64,000 bases of DNA from Beaufortia kweichowensis (taxonomy: Eukaryota; Chordata; Actinopteri; Cypriniformes; Gastromyzontidae): the NCBI GenBank assembly GCA_019155185.1, contig CM032803.1, positions 2,044,001 to 2,108,000 on the forward strand, written 5' to 3'. The position numbers and the translations under genes were made by a program. Every line of letters begins with the position of its first letter. Positions within the stretch are counted from its first letter, which is position 1. The notes beneath the pieces are model-generated. The model saw nothing but the letters and a program-made list of their open reading frames with translations, made no database searches and was not told the origin of the DNA. Shown piece by piece: positions 12,437 to 24,535 of this stretch.

Positions 12437-12545
12437 CCTCCCTCTCCCTCTCCTCTCCCTCTCCCTCTCCCTCCTCCCTCTCCCTCTCCCTCTCCCTCCC
12501 TCTCCTCTCCTCCTCTCTCCTCTCCCTCCCTCTCACTCTCTCTCA
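12140..12545. repeat. 406-bp polypyrimidine (CT/CCT) satellite-like block
   Basis: The + strand is almost purely C and T. It starts as perfect (CT)n, then becomes irregular CTCC/CCT variants. Leu/Ser-rich (+) and Arg/Glu-rich (-) frames that run through it are artefacts of the repeat. The block is long enough to make H-DNA or slippage plausible. Confidence 0.97.
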
Positions 12546-12924
12546 TTCACTCTCATGCCCACTCTTACCCTTAGGCAGTTGTCTACAGGGTGCACCACAA
12601 AGTCTTCACCCATCATCCTCATTTAGACTCAAACTTGCATGTCTATGGACCCTTAGATATTATGGTCTGTTTGTGTGTGTTGCTTTTTTTCCACAGTTGA
12701 CCAACTCAGAATGTTGACTTGAATAATTAAAGATATCCAATTAAGATGTCTCTCTACATCTTATCCACCCAATTCTCCACTCGTAGCCTTAGTTGGGTCA
12801 AATGTTATCATGAAAACATTTTCACACTACTCTTACATTGTGTTTTCAGAGACAATGACAGAAAAGAAATGTTTAACTTTAGCTTTTATGTATCAAGATA
12901 AAAAAATCTAATAATTTAGTGTGA

Positions 12925-13261
12925 ATAAAGCTCTGCAAGCTTTATTGTGGAATAGTAAATCTTCCTAATTTCTTATTCTGACAGCACAACTGTTTCAAGT
13001 AAAAAAACACTAAATAATAAATTGTGCTACAACTTCCCTGATCCTTAAGTGCAACCTTTAAGCTATTTAGAGTGTTTTCCTGTCAGGGATTGTGGAAAAG
13101 TGTCTCATTTTCTGTCTTAATGTAGCAGTTGTGTTTGAAATAGATTTTTTTCTGCTTTGCTTTTTACAGAATCACAGCAGAGATCAGAGCATTGATTTCA
13201 TCGGTGGCGGACATCCCATAGGACAAGAAGCTTAGGAAGTCTTGGCAACCTGATTTGCCAT
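12925..13261 (-). other. Candidate minus-strand terminal exon with weak S100-like EF-hand (hypothetical)
   Basis: Reading the minus strand, a fair splice acceptor (TTTATTTGCTACCTCAG) ends at 13262. An open frame then runs from a split codon at 13261 to TAA at 13164-13166. A frame stop lies 11 codons upstream of the D codon, so the frame needs splicing at this point. The peptide begins (D)GKSGCQDFLSFLS and ends ISAVIL. D-G-K-x-G-x-Q-x-F recalls the second EF-hand of S100A10-like proteins. A minus-strand AATAAA at 12941-12946 follows about 220 nt after the stop. Against it: only 32 codons, an intron position unlike known S100 genes, and no matching upstream exon found. Function unknown; this may be chance. 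Confidence 0.2.
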
Positions 13262-14676
13262 CTGAGGTAGCAAATAAAACTTTTTTTCAGACATTATGTC
13301 CAAAGAGTTGAACAAGTAACTGGCTGTTTTCCATATTTAGTATCTGGGCCAATGTGTTGTGTCCTGTTCTTTATTACAAACTTTAAGAGTAAAGTTCTTT
13401 GATGATAGTTTATACTTGAGCATCTTGAGGTCAGTCTGTATAGTCCATCATCTGCTGTCTTCTCCAAGTGATGAAGACGGCACGATAAATCATCATTAAG
13501 CTAGTCTCTTGTTTTGACAGGTTTTGCATCTTCATAACTGCAATAAGAATCTGCGGGGCTTATAACCATGTGATCTCCTACCATTAGGTATGTGTTGAAC
13601 TTTCACATATATGTACACACAGATTTATCTTTATGACAGAAGTGTGATCCCTTACGTTCAGACTGAATAGTCCAAAAGATTTGCAAACAAATACCACTCA
13701 TGATACCACACTACAGATTCTTCATTAAATCCTGAAAATGTGTGAGCATCTGCCTGTGAGTGTGTGCAAAGATTCATTCTCCCCACAGACAAAGTGTGAT
13801 GGAGATGATAAATAAGGTTTGTGTTTATCGGGGGTCATTAAAGCTCCCCAGGCCTCGTTACAGACAGTGTGTGATCTGTCACACGCATGTGTTTGTTTTC
13901 TTGTGTGCGCGTGTGTATTAGTAGGGCATGGAGATGAAGATATGTAGGCATAGATTCAGCCAGTCAGGTTATTTGTTTGCATGGATTAAATGTCAGATGC
14001 AGAATTAATGCCACTGTGTGGATGACCTCGTAAGAATGAGAAAAGATATCAGTAGAGATATTCGTATTGTCATGGAAAAGTGAAACAAACATACACTTTT
14101 TATAAGATTTGGGAAATACCATATCACTAAGCTAAATGAAAATTATTATAAAGGAATACTAATATGTTGATCTGTCTGATTTGTAATGTTTAAATGTGGG
14201 TCTATTTGTCCCTGCACCTTCAACTGTCCTGGCCCACCCTGGGGATGCGGTCTGGCTGGTCGGCCCTCACCCGGCTGTCTGAAAACATTAGTGCAGCTCT
14301 GCTGCTCTCCGACTGCCCCGTGTCGGCTTTAGTTACCTGTTTCTAAATGATCAGCCCACCTGAGTTTCACCACAAAAACAAACACACACATCTCTGCTTT
14401 ACTTCGGCAGCTGTATGATTTCAGCTCAAAAGCTGAATTAAAAATAACATTACTCTTAATAATACCCAAAAACGAAAATAATAATGATTAATGGACTATC
14501 TATGTTTCTTATTCTTAAAGATCAGGACCCATCTGTTCTAATATGATTTAATGTTTCATTTAGGTTTGTTCTCAGATTGCTTTTTAATTCACTATGTATC
14601 TTTTTAGAAAAGTGAAAAGTAGAAAAGTGCTAAATAAATAATCTTGTCTTCCCTAAGATATTTCTCCTGAATTTCC
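13262..14676. other. Intergenic or intronic DNA without recognised features
   Basis: I see no repeat family, RNA gene or supported open frame here. If the 12925-13261 exon candidate is real, part of this could be its intron. Confidence 0.5.
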
Positions 14677-14969
14677 TTAAAGGGATAGTTCACCCAAAAA
14701 TAAAAATTATGTCATACATTTCACTCTTATGTCATTCAAACCCTCTATAACACAAAAGAAGATGTTTTGCAAAACGCTGGTTACCGGCACCCATTGACTT
14801 TCATTGTATCTTGTGTCCATACTATGAAAGTGAATGGGTGCCGGTAACCATCGTTGTACAAAATATCTTCTTCTGTGTTTTGCTGAAGCAAGAAAGTCAT
14901 ACAGGTTAGACATGACATGATGGGGAGTAAATAATAAAATAATTTTTTGGGGGTGAACTATCCCTTTAA
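14677..14969. mobile_element. Palindromic MITE with TTAA ends (293 bp)
   Basis: The left end TTAAAGGGATAGTTCACCCA and right end GGGTGAACTATCCCTTTAA are near-perfect inverted repeats. The inner arms are also inverted (GGTTACCGGCACCCATTGAC against GTGAATGGGTGCCGGTAACC), so nearly the whole element folds on itself. TTAA at both ends fits a TTAA-target type element. The family is very common in cyprinid genomes and non-autonomous. Decayed pieces lie at 34860 and 44265. Confidence 0.9.
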
Positions 14970-15399
14970 GACAAATACTAAGAATATATGTTGTATCTTG
15001 CACAGTAGATAGCCACAGTCATCAGAGAATGTTCAGCAGCGGTTGTCTGTGTTTGACTTTCTGACCTCATGCTCGACTGTTGTGAGAGTAAAAAACCTCT
15101 GAACACAGATACAGAATTAACCTTCCCAAAAGGCCCAATCAGTGACGGGCAGTTCTGGAATCTAGTCATAACCTTCACAAGCAGAGAGGACAAACCAAAC
15201 ACTAAACAGAATGCCCAGAATGTGTCACTTTTGAGAGGTCAGTGCTCATGTGGCCAAATGTGGAGGCTGTTTTCTGTGAAAACATTGCAAGCTGAAACAT
15301 TCTTTAAATTGCATTACAGTTAGTCAAGTTCATTGCTTGTACCATGTTGGTTGTGTAACAGAAAGAGAACTGTTTTTCTGTTCTATTTAATTTATTTAC

Positions 15400-15535
15400 C
15401 CTGCTGGAGTTTGCTGGGTTTTGCTGGGTTAAGCTGGTCTAGCTCGACTAGATGGACCCTTCTAAAACCATCTAAATGGAGTAAAAATTAAAAAGTTACC
15501 AGGTTGATCATGTTGGGAAAACCACTACCTTGTAC
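15400..15535. repeat. GCTGG-rich dispersed repeat (family C), copy 1
   Basis: The segment is made of repeated GCTGG words (GCTGGAGTTTGCTGGGTTTT, AAGCTGGTCTAGCTCGAC). This is typical of a palindrome-prone GCTGGT/ACCAGC repeat of fish genomes. A second copy is at 40544. Confidence 0.55.
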
Positions 15536-17943
15536 TTGAGCAATTTAGTAGGTTTAGCATTTTTTGTCTCCTGCTTCCAGGGAGAAGGTCCAACTACTTT
15601 GGAATTCAGTTTAATTAGGAATATTTGGAGGGCTCTAAAATCATCAATAAATCTTAATAAATAAGTCTCGCTCTCAGCAGTTGCCTCTGAAGAGCCCGTG
15701 TTTTGATTTTGGTGCAAAGCTAACATCTGAATAATAAAAAGCCTCTTAAAACTCGAGTGTGACTGAAAAGCATTGGAAATCATTCTTTATATTATTTGCT
15801 GCATACTTAGGAGCAGATAAAAAGACTGCCTATTTTAGCAAAAAGGTCCTAATGAGAGTGACTGCAGATGTGAATGAAGTCACACCTCAAATGAGGCACA
15901 ACATCAGCCGCAGGATATGGAATAATGCACAGGATGAAATGCAATGTGGGAGAAAAAGGCAGACAGATGGAGTTAGTAACAGAGAGAGAAAGTCGAAAAA
16001 GAGACAGAAAGAGAAAGCACAAGCCAAGGGAAATGCCTCGAGATGAGGCTTGACACTTTGACAGCAGTAATTGAACTGAAGCTGTCGCTTCAAAACTCCC
16101 AGCTAAAAGTCCAACACAATTACAATTGTTCAGATCACAGGAAGGAGTCTTCTCTGTTTCTTTTGATTCCCTGGCACCAATTAAAACTGGGGAGAGGAAG
16201 TATAAAAGTGTATTACATGCTTAAATAGAGTGGGGGTTACGCAGAGGAACACGTTTTTTAGATGAACCCACAGCAGTCAAACTCATAATAAACAGTATAA
16301 GCTTTAGATGAACAGTCACCTTAGATGACAGTCCAAAGTCTTATAATATAATAAAATAACTACAGTGTTCAGCTTCACATCCATTTAACTTGTTTTTTTC
16401 TTTTTTCATCCACTAAAGATATTACACAGATTCACACAATCTCCAATAAAGGAAAGCAGGTTTTAGACGAAAGCTTTCCAACCTCATGGGGTGGAAATGT
16501 AAATAGAAACGATAATTTGTTTTCCCAGTTTAAAAACCCATTCCCTTATATTAATAATTTGCTCCATCAGTGTGTTGTTTTCTTCATATAAGTTAGCTGC
16601 TTTTTCGTTTAATAAAACCCTTAAGTGCCTCACCATCTGCTGTTAAGATACGGTGCCGCTGTAGCCTTCAGGGTACAAAACTTAATAAGTTGTGACATTT
16701 TTCATATATTTCACTGGAATAAGAAAGTGCAAGCTGCAACATGGTGTAATTTGCCTTAATATTGTCTAAAATAAAGTAACTTTCATACCATGATGTAGAT
16801 CATTCCCCAAGGGTGCAAAGGTTAACTGGGAAGCTGGTTTGTTGACTACATTAACAAACCATTTATTAATCCAATGAAAGAAACTGTTTAGTGAAGATTT
16901 ATTTCAAGTCTCGGGATTATTTGTACTAAAGAGATCAATTATTATCCAGTAGGCTACACAAATATCTTTGTACATTTAGAGAGTTTTAAAAGTGTCATAT
17001 TTTCTATCAAATGCACAAATGTATGAAATCTGCTATTGCACCAGTTCATTTGTTTTAGAAATGTTTTTCCCAACGCATGAAACTGTCACAGCTGACAGTG
17101 TGTTTACCAGGAAAGATTTCACAGTCGTTTGTAAGCGCAGTAATGGCGTTATGTGTTCTTCATTGTTTGTTTACGGTTAACTCAAGTTAGAAAGCTGGAA
17201 GTAATTGTGTTATGCTTCTATGACCTACATTTTGTTTCTTGTCAATTTGTTAGTTAGTAGTCAGAGTAGTTTTTAACTATTGTTGTTACAATACGTTATA
17301 TATTGTCAGCAGGACAGTAACTTGATTGTTCTGTGTATGTGATGTCATGAGCATGCAACACAGAGAAGCCTATTTTGTGATATTCTTTATTTATAGGGAT
17401 TGACAAGCGTGATTGACACTTTATTTGCAATATTATGAGTACATTTAATTCTGTTCTCCAACAGAATGATTTTGACCCAGTTTTCTAACAGTTCTTGTGT
17501 TTTGGTTGATATTTGTGTTGCTCTGAAAACGCTCCCACTTCCAAGCGTAAGTGTCTATGACGTGTGTGTTCCTTTTCTTCCCACTAACATTTCCCGAGTG
17601 AACCTTCATAAAGGGTGTGTAACTGACTTAGCAGGCATGAATAAATGGGTTAAATTCTGCATGCGTCGGCACGTTAGCCATAGAGCCCGAAGAGTACAGT
17701 GGCGTGAGATTTGTCCAGCTACAATCATTAAAGATTACCATGCTGTTAGTGTGTGAAATTAGTCATAGTGCTGTTTGCATGTTAGTCTGTTAATCACAGA
17801 GAGGTTCAGGGAGGTAACAGGTAGCTGAGATATGCATGTGTTGGTAATTGCGAAATTGCATTGTCACAAACTTCTCTAGCTGTGGGCTCATGCTAAGCTT
17901 TTATTAGGTTGAAAACTGGCTTTAAGAGTGTTAAAGTCTTGAA

Positions 17944-17969
17944 TGTGTGTGTGTGTGTGTGTGTGTGTG
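17944..17969. repeat. (TG)13 microsatellite
   Basis: Perfect TG run in otherwise unremarkable DNA. Confidence 0.95.
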
Positions 17970-18231
17970 GCTTAGCACTCACAACTTCCTCTCGAGCTCT
18001 GCTTCTTTCCAGCTCTTAAATGGATTTCACATCATTATGCTCATGCCTACAGAACCCTGGGCCAAATCAACCAAAAAGAGTTCAGCCATTAAAACGCGAC
18101 ATTTCCACGGCTCTTAAGGCTCTCTTCCCTCATCATTAAAAGTCTCTGACTCACACGCACTGACTGATGGATGGTTGCAGCCCTCGGGTCACTGCCTAAG
18201 TCTTTCTCAACACACACACATATACAGTACA

Positions 18232-18440
18232 CACACTTTTCTGTCACAATGAGGACTGTCCTTAATTTTTTTTAATTTTCACTCACATAATGATATCTTT
18301 TATCAACTGACCCTATCCATAAACCTTACCGTTACACACGTTTTTCTGCATTTTCCATTTTGATTTTCATTAAGATATTGTTTAGTAAGTTTATTAAGCC
18401 ATTTTCCTCATAGGCAGGTCCTCACAGACACACACACAAC
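18232..18440. mobile_element. Decayed family B DNA-transposon-like repeat, copy 2
   Basis: The order of words matches the copy at 11632: CACAATGAGGACTGTCCTTA, then CTGACCCTATCCATAAACC and TTACACACGTTTTTCTGC, ending in CAGGTCCTCACAGACACACA. It is more diverged than copy 1. Confidence 0.5.
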
Positions 18441-21280
18441 GGCTTCGTCCAGTCCTCGGGATTTAGATAAAAACGGTCTTTTCTGAAGAAAGAACAGTTT
18501 ATTTATTTATTTATATTGTATCTCGGTTTATTTATTTATTTCGCGAAACCCTTAGAGGAACCACTGACCTTAAAACTGACCAACACTCCCTGAAGAGTGG
18601 AGGACCCCCGAGGTCACATTATTAATACAGTCATTCCTAGCAAACTACACGGTACTTTTGCTCTTTTTGTGAGGGCAAACACTTGTGTCCAGTGATGCCC
18701 AAAACCACATAGTCAGAAACATAATTTATCAAACTTTAGATTAACAGTAACAATTCTAGGATCATAGAGGCAAAACTTCACATAGACTTTCTAAAAGACC
18801 AACGAAATGTTCTAGGCTTGCTTTCATTTTTCTCATGTTTATGATCTGAAGATGTGTAGGTTTGTTCCCCTGAGTGCGTGTATGTGTGTGTAGGGCTCTA
18901 TGTGGGTGTTAAAGTGGGACACCCTTCAATCCTGCTCCACGTCCCTACGGCAAGTGAGCTGTCAGAAAGATTTGGGGGAGTGATGTGTAGCCCCCATCAC
19001 CCCTTTACTCCCTCCAGCGCCAACAGAGCCCTCATCCTTTCCTCTCTTCACTAACTCCTTGGGCTGTAGTGTCTATTTGGCTGTTTGTCTGCGTGCAGAT
19101 GCTTCGTGCCCACTCAAAGCACCAGCAAACGGCATTCTGGGGGATTTACAGGCTTTGAAATCGGCTGTCAAACCGTCACTGTGAAACATGTAGCCGTGGA
19201 AAAAATGTGCCAAGAGAGTCACCCAAGTCTCCCAAGATAAGAATTCACTCAAGGCGGATAGGAGATGAATTCAGGACCAGTGAAACTTTGACATGAAAGC
19301 GTGTAAAAATATATGGTTGTATATGTGTGACTAGGACATCAGTATTTCATTCTCCACAGTGCAGGACACTTTCCCCTGAGGATTGTAGAATGTGCACACA
19401 AACAGTACAGCAAACATGATTCATACAGGCTCACATGTGCACTTTAGAACAGAATTACTTTTATTTTTGGGAGATTCAGTACGTTGGCCGTGTGGCCAAT
19501 GGGTAGAAGGACTAAATGAGTCAACTCTATGAGCTTGATCACAACTGCTGTGATGTTTTTTTAAAGGATTGTACAAACCGCTGTTTGTGTGTATCACATT
19601 ATATGTTTTACTGTACTAGAAAGGTCAAACTTTTTCTAATGATTTTTGCCTTTTTACATCATATTGCCATATTTTAAATTTTTTAGGCTTTAGTTTAAGG
19701 CTTTGATTTTGATGTTTGTTTTCATGTAAGGCACAGGTATGACCGCTTGACCCAGTGATTCTGTGTATCACTACGCAGCATCCTTAGCAACCACCCTTAG
19801 CAACATAAACTTATATCACAGTTGGTCAGGGACTATTTTTTTACAGTGAAAGGAAGGCATTTAGTCATTTCACTTTGTAAAATTTGCAGGAATACGTTTT
19901 TTTTTTCACAATTTGTATTGTGTGTACTCTCGTACCTTATTGCTTACTTAACAGTGTTCATAATTCAAATGTTAAGAACAACATATAACTACAATATCAA
20001 TAAGCAGATTTGGCCTGTTCCCGGCATTGAGCAGTAGCTAAACATCTTTGTGATGACTTTTTCACGACTGACAGTAAAGTTTAGTATGAAGTATTTTTTA
20101 AGATTGAAGGTCAATTTGAACAAACCTATAACCCTAAGCATTAAACTCATAAATACATGAATGGATTGTTAAGGAGAGGTGAGCTATTGCTTCGCTAAGC
20201 AATTACATTAAAAACATGGACTTACATTGAAGAAGAGACCTGGGTCACCCCAAAAACCTTATCTCCTGCATAGCAATGAGCTGAAACCCGCTCAAAACAC
20301 CTTAGCATCCACAATGTAACCCCCTGGCAAACAACAACATCAGTCCAGCGTTGTGGCAGTGAGATTTTCAAGGGCAAACACCACTTGAATTTTCTGATAA
20401 TGTAAGAAAACTCTATGGACCATTATATTACAGACCTTCTCTCTTTTCCCCACAAAAACATATAGAACATAAACACTTGAGAAACAGCTGCGAACCAAAG
20501 TGTGTGTCTGCTATCTGAACAGCACCAGGACTGCTCTGCCCCCTCACAGTCCTGCAGCTAAACATGTGCTTATCACTGAGCAACATTTGACTTAGTTAAA
20601 AGCTCACATACTGCGTACCACACGCACAAACGCTCTCTCCTTTCTCTTTCTCCCCTCTTCCCAGTGAATTGGAGATTTCCTGAACTAAAGAGAAATCTTT
20701 CAGGACATGCGGGCATCATTACACATTTAGCAGAGCTTTGCAAAGTAGGGCAGGGAAATGCAGTAAGATCCCTCAAGTAAGGACTTCAGGGCATACAGAG
20801 AAAACAGTAAATCCCAGACCCTCGTTCCCTGAGAGCTAGTGTTAGACGGACGCCTGCGCTTCTTCAGAAGCACATGTTGAAAAGAAAATCTCCATACTTA
20901 AGAAGTCACAATTCAAAAGGCAGTTAACTCAAATGCCCGTGTTTACCAAGGGCAGTGGTAATACAAGGAAAGCAAAGAAAACACACATCTACACAAACAC
21001 ACACTTGCAAATTTGTTGAAAGTACATTGACCTTTGCTTTAAGTAAAACAACCGTTTTATATTTTCACTCAGAAAACTTTCAGCATTTTTATTGAAAAAA
21101 ACTTTTATACATATACATACACATATGGGTGGAAACCATATTTACCATATCCATATTTTTATCATTTTATTTATTGGTCACCCTTCACATCTGTCTGGGG
21201 GTTTTACACTATTTCTCAAATGAAAACGTTTTTTAAAGAGCTTGTAAATAGACCTTGTAACTTCACCCTGTGATCTATAG

Positions 21281-21475
21281 TTTTCAACATAAAATCATTC
21301 AAAATAATTTAAAGAACATTGTGTGAAAATATAACCTTGATATCTGTAATATTGACTGAGTATGATAATGTCAAAGATGAAATGAATAGGTGAAATCAAA
21401 TTTTGATGCTTGTTATTTCAGAATTAGATTTTTAAACTTCAGCCCGGTTTTCACAGACAGGGTCACACATATTCA
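21281..21475 (+). repeat. Dispersed repeat family A, copy 2
   Basis: This aligns over about 190 bp with 30961-31163, sharing AAAGAACATTGTGTGAAAAT, ATAACCTTGATATCT and TTTGATGCTTGTTATTT. By eye, most positions match. No coding frame and no terminal inverted repeats were seen, so the class is unknown. Confidence 0.8.
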
Positions 21476-22241
21476 GATTTCTTTTTTTTACTATTGACCT
21501 TCAATATGTGACTGCCTAGTCAAAACACTCAGAGCAACTTATTCAGCAAACAAGCCTGAATTGACTTGTGCTGCAGAATAGGCAGGCAATGCAGAAATAC
21601 AAACAGAACATCCAAACACTCCAGCTCAGCTCATAGTCATGTGCTCTGACGAATATGTGAAGTGGGAAAATTTGTGTCGGCAGGGATGGATTGGACTGTC
21701 TAGCTCTCAGGCACATCCAGATTCTAGATACTGTCTGTGTGTGATATAACTAATGTGTAGAGCACCTCATGGATCACACGACACAACAGCTGTTCTGTGA
21801 TAGAGCAATCGATTTAAGAATGTGAGACAACTTAAGATGGAGAATGCAGGGATGTTTGTGTGCGGGCAGGAAGGAAACAGAGATGGAGAGAGAGACTCAG
21901 AGCTCGAGGGGCTGATGGAATGACATACATCAGTTTGTATGTTTGTGCAGCAGTGCATTAGATGACTTGCAGTGCATAATGACAGTTGCTAGCGATTGTT
22001 TCTTGTTTATGTTTGTTTTAGTTTGTGTACTTGTGAGTACACGTTAAATGTCAAAACTATTTTCTGGCTTTTTAAATGTATTCAGGTTATTTCTAGCAAC
22101 CGTCATGGGTCACTGTTTGTTTTTATGCTAAGCTTTTGTTTTGTTATAGTGTGGATCTCTTCTTTGAATAGCCTTACTTTGATAATGTTTTGTTATCTAT
22201 TCATCATGTCTATTCATCATGTCTTTCATCACATCTTGTCC

Positions 22242-22292
22242 AATTTACATTTACACTTAAGCATCTGACAAATGCTTTTATCCATAGTGACT
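22242..22292 (-). mobile_element. L2/SINE 3' tail fragment, minus strand
   Basis: On the minus strand this reads AGTCACTATGGATAAAAGCA followed by TTTGTCAGATGCTTAAGTGT, the L2-type tail. Nothing of the body is left. Confidence 0.65.
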
Positions 22293-24425
22293 TATGGTGT
22301 ATGCAAGGTACAGAATACATTTTTTATCAGTATGCCAGTATGCGTGTTTCCTGGGAATATACGTACTTCTCATGCACTTTATTTGGTATGCAAAAAAGCA
22401 GCATGTCGAATGAATCTGTCAGAATATACACAGTAAGCTATAAAAAACATACAAAAAAATGTTTTTCATGAAATTATTTCTGTAAATACCCACAGACTTT
22501 CAGTTGCTTGTGAATTGCAGGTTGTTCTGCTCATCAACTCGTACTTGTCCTTAAAACCCACTGTGCTTTTCTTCCTGTCTGTCCAAAAATTCAAGTAAAT
22601 TTCAAGCTAGTCAACATCTTTCACGGCTTCCATTTTTTTCTTTGATGCAACTGAGCAAATAAACAGGTGTGTATCTGCCTTTATAGCATCTCCGTCTCTC
22701 TATCGCTCTCATCTTTTCTTGCTTTATCTGTCTCGAGGGATTTAACAGGAGAGAAGGCCGTCACAGAGATCTAAGCATGTTCTTGCATTTTGAGCTAAAT
22801 AATAAAGCAAACTCTTTTAACTCGGATCCAAAGCCCTGATGAAGTGATGAAATTTTGTGAAAAAGCAAACATTTCTGTGGTGCTGCTGACAAATTTCTGA
22901 ATTCCCTGTGAATTTATTTACGAACGTGATCTGTGGTGCACGAGAAACACGTAGGAGTGAAATCAAAGCGGAGAGAGATGAGCACCTCAATATCAGCAAT
23001 CGTAAAGAGTTAAAATGACTTTAGAAACGTGATGGCGGTTGATGCTTTAACCCCTGTTACAGTCATCATAAACCATATATACTGTCAGCTTATCAAACAT
23101 TAACATTAGATTCTGCTTTAAGATGACAAATAAATATCTACCTTTAGTAATAGAGGGCCATATTGATAACTCAGAAGTATATTCTAAATGAAAAACATCC
23201 ATCAAACTTGCATAGCAAACAGAAAACTAACCACAACTAACAATGCTACAATATATATTTAGGGTCTAATATTGTTATACAGAAATATTATACGCCTTTC
23301 TGTGATAGATCGTTCTTTCTTTCATATTGTGACACTAGAAGAATGAAGGAAATCAGTAATTTCCACATAAAGCTATGAAACAATCAGTCTCTTTCCTGCA
23401 TATCAGTGCATGAGGAAATTACAGAACTTTATTAATGGAGTGGCACTCTGCCTTAAATAAAACTTTAAAGGAATTACATCATTAAGATTGGGCTTCCCTG
23501 TGGTGCTTCTTCAAAGCAAATGTCAAAGCAATCCGAAATGAAGCGTCTCTAATGCCTGAAATATGTTGCTTCTGAAACACTGACTTTACAATCTTTCTAA
23601 ACTTAAACAAAAGTCCTTAACTAAGGTCAGGCCTCCATAATCTTTAACATTACTAAAATGGTAGTTCATGTTATATCAAAACACCCTGACACAGAAGTTT
23701 CTTTAATGTTCATAAATATTCTTTATCATTTAAAATGTATGTGCGTCTGCTGAGTATAAAAATAAACTGAAAAACGTTTGGCACTTGAACAAGGTCTCTG
23801 GTGGTTCATTTTTAATCCTATTCATAATACAAAAGCAAAACCCTTGAAATGCCAAGAGTAAAACGCTGCACTGAGAGTAAAAAACACACAAGGTCAGAAA
23901 CATGTATGTATAAAAACAACTCAGTCTTGGAAAAAGTGCTCGGATGCATTCAGGGTGTAATGATCTTGTCATGCTAATAATGTCTGCCAGACTGGTTTCT
24001 GAGTGAATTCCGTTGAGGGATGTGGCGTGCAAAGATTGGGCATCAGGGGAGGAGCAGTGACAGTCCTGACGGTGCCATCTGCTGAGTTCTGTTCGGGGCT
24101 CAGCCCTACAACACACTCTTACATGGCCCTCAACTCAGGTGTGTCCTCCCTGTCCCCTGATGGACAGATTGTGCTCAAAGCAGAGAAGAGAGGGAGTCAA
24201 ACTTACTCTTGTAAAAAAAAAGAACAGAAGTGCATTGAGAAAAAGTGTAGGTAGGAAGAAATTTAATGGAAGTATTTAGTTGACTAATAAAAGGTCAGGA
24301 TAATTCAGACAAAAAAGTTCAGACAAAAAAATTTTGTATTAAAAACTTCAGAATTGTACTGAAAATTTATTTATTGTTCCAGCATTAAACATTTGTAGAC
24401 CATCATTAGATTAGAAAGTCAAAAC

Positions 24426-24431
<6 letters not shown>

Positions 24432-24480
<49 letters not shown>
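24432..24480. repeat. (AT)n microsatellite, 49 bp
   Basis: Perfect AT run followed by broken TATATA stretches to about 24535. Self-complementary, so cruciform-prone. Confidence 0.97.
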
Positions 24481-24482
<2 letters not shown>

Positions 24483-24535
24483 AAGCAGAGATGTTTATAT
24501 ATATAGTTATATATAGTTTCTATATATGTATATAA

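Larger units (their letters stand above)
14970..18231. other. Intergenic DNA, mostly unassigned
   Basis: Apart from the repeat at 15400-15535 and a TG microsatellite at 17944-17969, no gene, RNA or transposon could be supported. Short open frames at 15.5-16.2 kb and 17.5 kb have no splice, composition or family support. Confidence 0.55.
18441..24430. other. Intergenic DNA with one dispersed repeat and one L2 tail
   Basis: Beyond the repeats listed at 21281 and 22242, no gene or RNA is supported. Open frames up to 128 codons (minus strand, 23730-24116) show no family features, no splice context and AT-rich composition like their surroundings. Confidence 0.55.

Noticed and set aside
11951..12574. 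Long Leu/Ser-rich frame (+) and Arg/Glu-rich frames (-), up to 207 codons
   Set aside because: They translate a CT/CCT tract; every frame of such a repeat stays open.
15759..16046. Lys/Arg-rich 95-codon frame
   Set aside because: Basic residues come from a purine-rich AGAAA stretch; no splice or family evidence.
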